Shown here: piece after piece, positions 49,825 to 58,893 of the stretch
Position numbering within the stretch: the stretch's first letter is position 1
Layout of the letters: every line of letters starts with the position of its first letter
Assembly: GCF_006715785.1 (NCBI RefSeq)
Contig: NZ_VFNX01000001.1
Coordinates: 4,072,001 to 4,136,000 of the forward strand
Source: Streptomyces puniciscabiei
GTDB taxonomy: Bacteria; Actinomycetota; Actinomycetes; Streptomycetales; Streptomycetaceae
Length of the DNA stretch: 64,000 bases
Direction: 5' to 3'
Notes under the pieces: model-generated
The model's database searches: none
What the model was told of the DNA's origin: nothing
Seen by the model: the letters and a program-made list of their open reading frames with translations, nothing else
Position numbers and translations under genes: made by a program

Positions 49825-50930
49825 AGCTGGAGCGCGTCGAGATCGTGCACGTTGCGATCCCGCTGGTCACGCCCTTCCGTACGTCGTTCGGGACGATGAC
49901 GACGAAGGACACCTTCCTCCTGCACGTCGTCACCGACTCCGCCGAGGGCTGGTCGGAGTTCGCCGCCGACCCCGAGCCGCTGTACTGCTCGGAGTTCGTC
50001 GCCGGCGCCGAGATCGTGCTGCGCGACTTCCTGATCCCGCGCATGAGCGCCCTCCCGGACCTCACGACGGCCGCGCTCGCTCCCGCCCTGGCGAAGATCA
50101 AGGGCCATGAACTGGCGAAGGCGGCCCTGGAGACGGCCCTGCTGGACGCCGAGCTGCGCTCGTACGGCATGCCGCTCGCCGTGTTCCTCGGCGCCGTACG
50201 GGACCGGGTGCCCGCCGGGGTGTCGGTCGGCATCAAGAACTCGGTGCCGGAGCTGCTGGACGACGTCGAGCGGTACCTGGCCGAGGGCTACGTCCGCATC
50301 AAGCTGAAGATCGAGCCGGGCTGGGACGTGGAGCCGGTCCGGGCGGTCCGCGAGCGCTTCGGCGACGCCCTCCCCCTCCAGGTCGACGCCAACACCGCCT
50401 ACACCCTCGCGGACGCCGAGCACCTGCGGCGCCTCGACGACTTCGGGCTGCTGCTGATCGAGGAGCCGCTGGCGGAGAACAACCTGCACGCCCACGCCCA
50501 ACTGCAGCAGCGGCTGCGTACGCCGGTCTGCCTGGACGAGTCCCTGCACCACGCCTCCGACACCGCCGCCGCGATCGCGATGGACGCCTGCCGGGCGGTG
50601 AACGTCAAGCCGGCCCGGGTCGGCGGCTACCTGGAGGCCCGCCGGGTCCACGACGTGGCGCACGCGCACGGCGTCCCGGTGTGGTGCGGCGGCATGCTGG
50701 AGACCGGCATCGGCCGCGCCCCCAACCTGGCCCTGGCCGCCCTGCCCGGCTTCACCCTCCCGGGGGACACCTCCGCGTCCTCCCGCTACTTCGCCGAGGA
50801 CATCACCGAACCGTTCGTCCTCGAGGACGGCCACCTGCCCGTCCCCACCACTCCCGGAATCGGCATCGCGCCCCTCCCGGAGGCCCTGCGCCGCTTCACC
50901 CGTCAGCGACGGGACCTGTACGCGGCATGA
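49821..50930 (+). CDS. N-acyl(succinyl)amino-acid racemase, enolase superfamily
   Basis: 369-residue member of the OSBS/NAAAR branch. The N-terminal capping domain (EIVHVAIPLVTPFRTSFGTM) is followed by a barrel with catalytic lysines in YVRIKLKIEPG and AVNVKPARVGG, and metal ligands in VDANTAY, LIEEPL and LDESLHH. It racemises N-succinylamino acids and may also have o-succinylbenzoate synthase activity. No menaquinone genes are adjacent, and GNAT and M20 neighbours point to the racemase role. The GTG overlaps the GNAT stop. Confidence 0.85.
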   Translation: MKLERVEIVHVAIPLVTPFRTSFGTMTTKDTFLLHVVTDSAEGWSEFAADPEPLYCSEFVAGAEIVLRDFLIPRMSALPDLTTAALAPALAKIKGHELAKAALETALLDAELRSYGMPLAVFLGAVRDRVPAGVSVGIKNSVPELLDDVERYLAEGYVRIKLKIEPGWDVEPVRAVRERFGDALPLQVDANTAYTLADAEHLRRLDDFGLLLIEEPLAENNLHAHAQLQQRLRTPVCLDESLHHASDTAAAIAMDACRAVNVKPARVGGYLEARRVHDVAHAHGVPVWCGGMLETGIGRAPNLALAALPGFTLPGDTSASSRYFAEDITEPFVLEDGHLPVPTTPGIGIAPLPEALRRFTRQRRDLYAA

Positions 50931-50950
50931 GGCACGGCTCGTGACCACGT

Positions 50951-50956
50951 TAGATT
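50951..50956 (+). promoter_or_regulatory. -10 hexamer of a leaderless S16-protease promoter
   Basis: TAGATT lies 6 nt before the GTG of the S16-type protease gene, which has no Shine-Dalgarno sequence. Confidence 0.5.
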
Positions 50957-50962
50957 GATCCC

Positions 50963-51754
50963 GTGCTCTCACGTCTCACGCGTCCCCAGGCCGTAGCCGT
51001 CTGCGCGGTGCCCGTCGTGGCCCTGCTGGCCACGGCGGCGTTCGCGCCGCTGCCGTTCTCGGTGGCGCAGCCGGGGATGACGGCGAACGTGCTCGGTGAG
51101 AACAGGGGCACCCAGGTGATCACCGTCTCCGGCGCGCCGGCCCGGAGGACCAGCGGGCAGCTGCGGATGGTCACCATCGAGGCGACCGGACCGGACGCCA
51201 GGGTGACCCTGGCCGACGTGATCGGCAACTGGTTCCGCACCGACCGGGCCGTCATGCCGCGCGACGCCGTCTACCCGAGCGGCGACACCGTCAAGGAGAT
51301 CGAGAAGCACAACGCGGCGCAGATGCAGCAGTCCCAGGACGCGGCGACCCGGGCGGCGCTGAAGTACCTGGGGCTGAGCGCCGACAAGGTCAAGGTCACG
51401 CTGAAGCTCGCCGACGTGGGCGGGCCCAGCGCGGGCCTGCTGTTCACCCTGGGGATCATCGACAAGCTGCACGGCGACGGCAGCGGCGGTGACCTCACCG
51501 GCGGCCGCACCATCGCCGGCACGGGCACGATCGAGGCCTCGGGCACCGTCGGCGCGGTCGGCGGGGTGGCCCTGAAGACCCAGGCCGCCCGGCGCGACGG
51601 CGCCACCGTCTTCCTGGTCCCGAAGGCCGAGTGCGCCGACGCCAAGGCGGAACTGCCCAAGGGCCTGCGACTGGTGCCGGTCACCACGCTCAAGGGCGCG
51701 GTGAACGCGCTGAACGCGCTGGAGAAGGGCAAGGGTCCGGTGCCGAGCTGCTGA
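50963..51754 (+). CDS. Lon-type (S16) membrane-anchored protease without PDZ
   Basis: 263-residue protein with an N-terminal membrane anchor (about residues 10-32) and a C-terminal Lon proteolytic domain. The serine nucleophile lies in DVGGPSAGLLFTLG and the lysine in GGVALKTQAARRDGATVFLVP. In related YlbL proteins a PDZ domain separates anchor and protease; that part is replaced here by a short unrelated region (about 35-130). It is expected to cleave membrane or secreted proteins outside the cell membrane. The start is just after a -10 hexamer. It is convergent with the Lrp gene. Confidence 0.82.
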   Translation: MLSRLTRPQAVAVCAVPVVALLATAAFAPLPFSVAQPGMTANVLGENRGTQVITVSGAPARRTSGQLRMVTIEATGPDARVTLADVIGNWFRTDRAVMPRDAVYPSGDTVKEIEKHNAAQMQQSQDAATRAALKYLGLSADKVKVTLKLADVGGPSAGLLFTLGIIDKLHGDGSGGDLTGGRTIAGTGTIEASGTVGAVGGVALKTQAARRDGATVFLVPKAECADAKAELPKGLRLVPVTTLKGAVNALNALEKGKGPVPSC

Positions 51755-51778
51755 GCCCCCGGGCCCGGGCGCAAGGGA

Positions 51779-53532
<1,754 letters not shown>

Positions 53533-53552
53533 GAACGGTTCCAGGCGGAGAA

Positions 53553-53592
53553 GAGCGGGACGGCCCACGTGATCGCGGTGGCCGTCTCGCTC
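53553..53592 (+). terminator. Probable terminator of hpd
   Basis: GAGCGGGACGGCC pairs with GGCCGTCTCGCTC with one G-T pair, around a 13-nt loop. No T run follows. A direct repeat GGAACGGTTC flanks it at 53533 and 53595. Confidence 0.5.
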
Positions 53593-53601
53593 CGGGAACG
53601 G

Positions 53602-53630
53602 TTCACACCGACGGCTGTGAGTGCGACCCT
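53602..53630 (+). promoter_or_regulatory. Promoter of the FAD-linked oxidase
   Basis: TTCACA (53602-53607), a 17-nt spacer, then GACCCT (53625-53630), 6 nt before the ATG. It is one of the few places where both boxes are visible. Confidence 0.45.
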
Positions 53631-53636
53631 GTGATC

Positions 53637-55046
53637 ATGAGCCGCATCGAAGCGCCCCGCTCCGAAGACGCTGTGATGACGAGCGACCTCACCGGCCGGC
53701 TCCTGGCCGTCCTGCCCGCCGAGGCCGTTCTGACCGACCCGGACGTCACCGCGTCCTACGCCAACGACATGGCGAGCTTCTGCCCGGCCGGCACCCCGGC
53801 CGTCGTCGTCCTGCCACGCACCGCCGAACAGGTCCAGCACGTCATGCGCGTCGCCACCGAGCTGCGCGTCCCCGTGGTCCCGCAGGGCGCCCGCTCCGGC
53901 CTGTCCGGCGCCGCCAACGCCACCGACGGCTGCATCGTGCTGTCCCTCACCAAGATGGACCGCATCCTGGAGATCAGCCCCGTCGACCGGATCGCCGTCG
54001 TCGAACCCGGGGTGATCAACGCGACCCTGTCCCGCGCGGTCGGGGAACACGGCCTGTACTACCCGCCGGACCCCTCCAGCTGGGAGATGTGCACCATCGG
54101 CGGCAACATCGGCACCGGCTCGGGCGGCCTGTGCTGCGTGAAGTACGGCGTGACCGCCGAGTACGTCCTCGGCCTGGACGTGGTCCTCGCCGACGGCCGC
54201 CTGATGTCCACCGGACGCCGCACCGCCAAGGGCGTCGCCGGCTACGACCTCACTCGTCTGTTCGTCGGCTCCGAGGGCTCGCTCGGCATCGTCGTACGGG
54301 CCGTGCTCGCGCTCAAACCCAAGCCGCCGCAGCAGCTGGTGCTGGCCGCCGAGTTCGCCTCAGCGGCGGCCGCCTGCGACGCCGTCTGCCGGATCATGGC
54401 GGGCGGACACGTCCCCTCCCTCCTCGAACTGATGGACCGTACGACCGTCAAGGCGGTCAACGACCTCGCCCACATGGGCCTCCCGGAGACCACCGAGGCG
54501 CTGTTGCTGGCCGCCTTCGACACCCCGGACCCGGCCGCCGACCTCGCCGCCGTGGGCGCCCTGTGCGAGGCGGCCGGTGCCACCGAGGTCGTGCCCGCCG
54601 AGGACGCGGCCGAGTCCGAGATGCTGCTCAAGGCCCGGCGGCTCTCGCTGACCGCGCTGGAGGCGGTCAAGGGCACGACGATGATCGACGACGTGTGCGT
54701 GCCCCGCTCGCAGCTCGGCGCGATGCTGGAGGGCGTCGAGCGGATCGCCGCCAAGTACGACCTGACCATCGGCGTCTGCGCACACGCCGGTGACGGCAAC
54801 ACCCACCCCACCGTCTGCTTCGACGGGGCGGACGCGGCCGAGTCCCGGCGGGCCCGCGAGTCCTTCGACGAGATCATGGCCCTCGGCCTGGAACTCGGCG
54901 GCACCATCACCGGCGAACACGGCGTCGGCGTCCTGAAGAAGGAGTGGCTCGCCCGGGAGATCGGCCCGGTCGGGGTCGAGATGCAGCGCGCCGTGAAGCA
55001 GGCCTTCGACCCCTTGGGCATCCTCAACCCGGGCAAGGTGCTCTGA
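53637..55046 (+). CDS. FAD-linked oxidase, GlcD/lactate dehydrogenase type
   Basis: 469-residue flavoprotein of the vanillyl-alcohol-oxidase fold. The PP-loop FAD motif PVVPQGARSGLSGAANATDGCIVLSL lies at about 78-103, then CTIGGNIGTGSGGLCCVKYG and the C-terminal FAD-oxidase domain ending in TITGEHGVGVLKKEWL and DPLGILNPGKVL. It oxidises a 2-hydroxy acid (glycolate, D-lactate or similar) and passes electrons to the quinone pool or another carrier. The next gene is ssgG on the other strand. hpd upstream might suggest an aromatic hydroxy acid as substrate (inference only). Confidence 0.88.
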   Translation: MSRIEAPRSEDAVMTSDLTGRLLAVLPAEAVLTDPDVTASYANDMASFCPAGTPAVVVLPRTAEQVQHVMRVATELRVPVVPQGARSGLSGAANATDGCIVLSLTKMDRILEISPVDRIAVVEPGVINATLSRAVGEHGLYYPPDPSSWEMCTIGGNIGTGSGGLCCVKYGVTAEYVLGLDVVLADGRLMSTGRRTAKGVAGYDLTRLFVGSEGSLGIVVRAVLALKPKPPQQLVLAAEFASAAAACDAVCRIMAGGHVPSLLELMDRTTVKAVNDLAHMGLPETTEALLLAAFDTPDPAADLAAVGALCEAAGATEVVPAEDAAESEMLLKARRLSLTALEAVKGTTMIDDVCVPRSQLGAMLEGVERIAAKYDLTIGVCAHAGDGNTHPTVCFDGADAAESRRARESFDEIMALGLELGGTITGEHGVGVLKKEWLAREIGPVGVEMQRAVKQAFDPLGILNPGKVL

Positions 55047-55072
55047 GTCCCCGGTACGGCCTGTCCGGTGGC

Positions 55073-55486
55073 TCACCGGGCGAGCAGCTGGTCGAGAGCG
55101 TCGTCGATGCCCAGTTGCCCGCCCTCGGTCCCCGGGGGCACAGCCCGCAGGGTCCGCTCCAGCCAGGCCGACACCTGCGGGACCGGCGCCTGGAGCAGCG
55201 CGTCCCCGTCCGGCGAACTCAGTGCCATCAGCACGACACTGCGCCCCTCCGCCTTCGTCGGCCACACCCGCACGTCCCCCTGCCCGCACGGCCGGAAGAC
55301 GCCCTCCACCAGCAGGTCCCGGGCGAACGTCCAGTGGACGGGGAGGTCGGAGTTGATGTGGAAGGTGATGCGGACGGCGTACGGATCGTCGGAGCGGTAG
55401 CTCAGCCGGGCCGGCACCGGGATGCTGCGCTCCGGCGACAGGATGAGGCTCAGTTCCAGCTCCCGCTCCACCACGGTGTGCTGCAT
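55073..55486 (-). CDS. ssgG: SsgA-like sporulation protein SsgG
   Basis: 137-residue SALP (SsgA-like protein), a family found only in morphologically complex actinomycetes, where it guides septum placement and cell-wall remodelling in sporulation. The sequence shows the family core: ELELSLILSPERSIPVPARLSYRSDDPYAVRITFHINSDLPVHWTFARDLLVEGVFRPCGQGDVRVWP. In S. coelicolor, SsgG (locus next to RDD genes) affects correct septum spacing. The ATG at 55486 lies 4 nt past GCAGG. The name is given by synteny. Confidence 0.88.
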   Translation of the reverse strand: MQHTVVERELELSLILSPERSIPVPARLSYRSDDPYAVRITFHINSDLPVHWTFARDLLVEGVFRPCGQGDVRVWPTKAEGRSVVLMALSSPDGDALLQAPVPQVSAWLERTLRAVPPGTEGGQLGIDDALDQLLAR

Positions 55487-55731
55487 GACCTGCGTTTCCT
55501 TTCTGTTCGGGACTGTCCGGGTCCGCTCGGGACGGGCCCGCACCGGGGGAGAGGGGGCAGGGGCCGGGCCATTACGCGGGTTCGGGGAAATTTTTTTCGC
55601 GGACGTGTACGAGCCGGGTACGGCGTTGCCCGGAAAGGGGTGGGTCCTGCGGGACTGGCGCTGCGGGCTGCCGCGGTCTGATAGATGTGGAGGCCCCCAT
55701 CCCACCCCCGAGCAGATACGGGACGACGGAC

Positions 55732-57372
55732 ATGAGCGCCCCAACCCCGGCCCCAGGTGACGACAGGCCCCGCGAGGGCTACTACCCGGACCCGTCCATC
55801 CCCGGATACGTCCGGTACTGGAACGGCGCCTCCTGGGTGCCCGGCACCAGCCGCCCGGCGCCGAAGGACGGCGAACCGCTCACCCCGCCGCCCGGCGTCC
55901 GCGCTGCGCCCGCGGCGGTGGAGGAGACCGGCCCGCACTTCTTCGACGAGGACCCCCAGCCGGCACCCTCCGGCCAGGACGGCTCCGGCGCCTGGGGCGC
56001 CGGCGGCCCAGGCGGCGGACCTGCGGGCACCGGCGGTCGGGGCACCGGCCAGGCGGGGCCCGGCGGCCAGGGTGCCGGCCGGTCCGGTGCCGGGCTCGGC
56101 GACGGGCGTACCGCCTGGGGTGCGGACCCGCGGGTGCCGGCGGAGGGTTCGCTCCGGCCGACCGGACAGGCCGGCCGCACCGACGGCACCGCCTCGGTCC
56201 CGCCGGGGGAGGGCGACGACCAGGACCCGGGCGGCACCTTCCTCTTCCGCCGGCCGGTGCCGGGGCCCGCTGCCGTGCAGGACGACGGCACGATGACGTT
56301 CCGCCCGGTGCCCGGCCAGAGCCGGCGGGGCGCGCAGCCCGCGCCCGGCCCGCAGGCCACCGGCACCCAGCCCTCCGGCTCCCCGGCGTCCGGCGCGGAA
56401 GCCGGGGCCGGCTCCGGCTTCGGACCGCACGGAGTGGCCCAGGGCCCCGGCTTCGCCGCGCCCGCCTCCGGCTCGGCGCCGGCACCCGGTGGCTTCGGCC
56501 CGCAGGGTCCCGTCGGCGCGCCCACCCCGCCCTCCGCCGCACCCTCCTCGAACCCCGCCTCCTCGAACCCCGCCTCCCCGGCCGGGGGCCCCGGCTTCGG
56601 TGCCGGCAAGGCCGCCGCCGCCGGCGCCGCCGGGCAGGCGCCGCAGGCACCCCAAGCACCCCAGGCACCGCAAATCCCGTCGGCACAGCCCGCCCAGGCG
56701 GCCGTGGCGCCTCCGGTGCCGGCGCAGGGCAGTGACCCGGTCACGCCGGTGACCAGCGGGCCCGGCGGCGGGCAGGCGTCCTGGGCGCAGCAGGTGCACC
56801 AGTTGGCCGGCGGCGCGGACGAGCAGCCCGTGGCGCCGTGGAAGCCACCGGTGGAGGACCCGTTCCAGGCGGCCGCGCGCCGCCAGGCCGCGGCCCGTCC
56901 CGCCGGGCTCGGCAAGCGGTTCGCCGCCCGGCTGATCGACACCCTGGTCGTGGGCGCCGTGACGGCCGCCGCCGCCGTACCGCTCGGCACCAGGGCCGTC
57001 GACCACGTCCAGCAGAAGATCGACGCGGCCCGGCTGTCCGGCCACGAGGTCACCGTCTGGCTGCTCGACGGCACCACCGGCACCAGCCTCGGCATCGTGC
57101 TGGCCGTCCTGCTGCTCTTCGGTGTCGGGTACGAGGTGCTGCCGACCGCCAAGTGGGGCCGCACCCTCGGCAAGAAGCTGCTCGGTCTGGAGGTGCGGGA
57201 CATCGAGGCGCACGAGCCCCCCACCTTCGGCCCGGCGCTGCGCCGCTGGCTGGTCTACAGCGTGCCCGGGCTGCTCGGCATCGGGATCGTGGGCGTGCTG
57301 TGGTGCCTGTTCGACCGGCCCTGGCACCAGTGCTGGCACGACAAGGCGGCGCACACCTTCGTCGCGGGCTGA
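55732..57372 (+). CDS. RDD-domain membrane protein with DUF2510 head
   Basis: 546-residue protein. It begins with a DUF2510 module (EGYYPDPSIPGYVRYWNGASWVPGTSRP, about residues 14-42), then about 340 residues of Gly/Pro/Ala-rich disordered linker with short PQAPQA-type repeats. The RDD domain of about 150 residues follows (LGKRFAARLIDTLVVGAVTAA, GRTLGKKLLGLEV), with three membrane helices. RDD domains are thought to transport ions or small molecules; the exact role is unproven. ATG 55732 is chosen over GTG 55687 since it starts the compact family N-terminus. A second RDD gene follows 119 bp downstream. Confidence 0.85.
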   Translation: MSAPTPAPGDDRPREGYYPDPSIPGYVRYWNGASWVPGTSRPAPKDGEPLTPPPGVRAAPAAVEETGPHFFDEDPQPAPSGQDGSGAWGAGGPGGGPAGTGGRGTGQAGPGGQGAGRSGAGLGDGRTAWGADPRVPAEGSLRPTGQAGRTDGTASVPPGEGDDQDPGGTFLFRRPVPGPAAVQDDGTMTFRPVPGQSRRGAQPAPGPQATGTQPSGSPASGAEAGAGSGFGPHGVAQGPGFAAPASGSAPAPGGFGPQGPVGAPTPPSAAPSSNPASSNPASPAGGPGFGAGKAAAAGAAGQAPQAPQAPQAPQIPSAQPAQAAVAPPVPAQGSDPVTPVTSGPGGGQASWAQQVHQLAGGADEQPVAPWKPPVEDPFQAAARRQAAARPAGLGKRFAARLIDTLVVGAVTAAAAVPLGTRAVDHVQQKIDAARLSGHEVTVWLLDGTTGTSLGIVLAVLLLFGVGYEVLPTAKWGRTLGKKLLGLEVRDIEAHEPPTFGPALRRWLVYSVPGLLGIGIVGVLWCLFDRPWHQCWHDKAAHTFVAG

Positions 57373-57491
57373 GCGCGGGGCAGGGCCGCCGTCGGGACGG
57401 CCGCTGTCGGTACGGCCGTCACCCGGACGGCCGTACCCCGTAAGGCCGTCCGCCGGATGCGGAGCCGGGGCGTTCGCGGTCCACTCGGGCC

Positions 57492-58289
57492 ATGAGCAGC
57501 GAACCGCCCCCCGGCTCCGGAGAGCAGCCACCCGAGGACGACCCGTTCAGGAAGCGGCCCCCGTCGGACCAGGGGTCGGGCTCGCCGTACGACACGCCGT
57601 ACGGCGGCGGCCGGCAGCCCCCGCCCCCGGGCGGCGGGCAGCCCCCGGGCGGCGGTCAGCCACCCCCCTACGGGAGCGGCGAGCCCCCGCCGCCGTACGG
57701 CGGCGCCCAGCCCCCTCCCTACGGCGGCGAACCCCCTGGCGGAGCCGGCCCCCATGGAGGCGGCCCCTACGGCACGGGCCCTTACGGCACAGGTCCCTAC
57801 GGCGCGGGAGCCGGCGGTTATCCCGCCGACCCGCTCGCCGGTATGCCGCCGCTCGCCGACAGCGGCAGGCGGACGCTCGCACGGATCGTCGACATGATCC
57901 TCGTCGGCATCGTCGTCTGGCTGCTCACCTGGGCGTTCGGGGTGCGCGAGTACCAGGTCAACGGCGATCACGTCGAGGTCGGCAAGTCCGTGGGACAGTC
58001 CTTCATCGCGGCCGTGCTCTACGTCGCGTACGACACGTTCATGATGACCCGGTACGGCCAGACCCTCGGCAAGAAGTGGCTCAGCATGCGGGTGGCGAAC
58101 CTGGACAACGGCGCCACCCCCTCGGCGCAGACCAACCTGATCCGCGCCCTGGTGCTGTGGGTGCCGTTCGCCTTCTGCTGCGCGTGCATCTGGACGGCGA
58201 TCTGCGGCGGCTGGAGCTACTTCGACCGGCCCTACAGACAGGGGCTGCACGACAAGGCGGCCAAGACGGTGGTGGTCAGCACCGGTTGA
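57492..58289 (+). CDS. RDD-domain membrane protein
   Basis: 265-residue protein. Residues 1-120 are disordered with PPYGG/GPYGTG repeats. The RDD domain (about 124-262) has SGRRTLARIVDMILVGIVVWLLTW, YGQTLGKKWLSMRVA and two further helices ending in FDRPYRQGLHDKAAKTVVV. It is a paralogue of the preceding RDD gene but lacks the DUF2510 head. The 119-bp gap between the two carries short ACGGCCG-type repeats. Function is unknown; it sits in the membrane. Confidence 0.85.
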   Translation: MSSEPPPGSGEQPPEDDPFRKRPPSDQGSGSPYDTPYGGGRQPPPPGGGQPPGGGQPPPYGSGEPPPPYGGAQPPPYGGEPPGGAGPHGGGPYGTGPYGTGPYGAGAGGYPADPLAGMPPLADSGRRTLARIVDMILVGIVVWLLTWAFGVREYQVNGDHVEVGKSVGQSFIAAVLYVAYDTFMMTRYGQTLGKKWLSMRVANLDNGATPSAQTNLIRALVLWVPFAFCCACIWTAICGGWSYFDRPYRQGLHDKAAKTVVVSTG

Positions 58290-58308
58290 GCGACAGCCGT
58301 ACACACGA

Positions 58309-58345
58309 CAGCGGCGGGTCCGTGGGATTCACGGGCCCGCCGCTG
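58309..58345. terminator. Bidirectional terminator between RDD gene and small membrane gene
   Basis: CAGCGGCGGGTCCGTG and CACGGGCCCGCCGCTG pair with one wobble around GGATT. It lies between two converging genes. Confidence 0.8.
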
Positions 58346-58358
58346 CCGTGAGCGCGGT

Positions 58359-58616
58359 TCACAGGGCCGTCGACACCGGCTCCTGCTGAGGCGCGGGCTC
58401 GACGGATCCGGCCGGTGCCGCGGCCGGCGCCTCGGTCGTACGGGCCTTCGGCAGGGGCACCGTCATCGCCACGAGCAGCCCGAGGGCCAGCGCGCAGAGA
58501 GCGATGACGGTGATCCCGAGGCCCGAACTCGTCTGGGACAGCAGCAGCATGGCGAGCGTCGAGAAGATCACGGTGCACGAACCGTAAACGAGCTGTGCGG
58601 CGGTCGGACGAGGCAT
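58359..58616 (-). CDS. Small two-helix membrane protein
   Basis: 85-residue integral membrane protein with helices near residues 8-26 (AQLVYGSCTVIFSTLAMLLL) and 33-54 (GITVIALCALALGLLVAMTV), then a Pro/Ala/Glu-rich cytoplasmic or external tail. It is conserved in character but of unknown function. It shares a terminator with the converging RDD gene. There is no strong ribosome-binding site. Confidence 0.65.
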   Translation of the reverse strand: MPRPTAAQLVYGSCTVIFSTLAMLLLSQTSSGLGITVIALCALALGLLVAMTVPLPKARTTEAPAAAPAGSVEPAPQQEPVSTAL

Positions 58617-58841
58617 GGCGATCGTGTCCTAGGAAGTCTTCGGGGGATTCTTCGGATGGGCGTGCCATTCGACTCTCTTCGCGTGCATGCCCGAATGGGA
58701 CGCCTGGTAAGCGTGACCTAACCCACGGTACTGGTGCACGGGGGGCGCACAGGAAGCACGGTCTTTGCAAAGCGGACGTCAACTCCGCCTAGTGCACGGG
58801 AAGTGGCCGAGTCAAGATCTGTTTTTTCTTCCCAACCTCTA

Positions 58842-58861
58842 GTCAAATGTCGTCACTTGAC
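58842..58861. promoter_or_regulatory. Palindromic operator upstream of the M6 protease
   Basis: GTCAAATG-TCGT-CACTTGAC, an 8-bp inverted repeat with one mismatch. A related GTCAAGAT lies at 58811. It lies 33 bp before the GTG of the secreted protease gene, near a possible -10. Confidence 0.5.
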
Positions 58862-58893
58862 ATGCGCCGAACAGGCGCAGGGGAGGAACTCAA

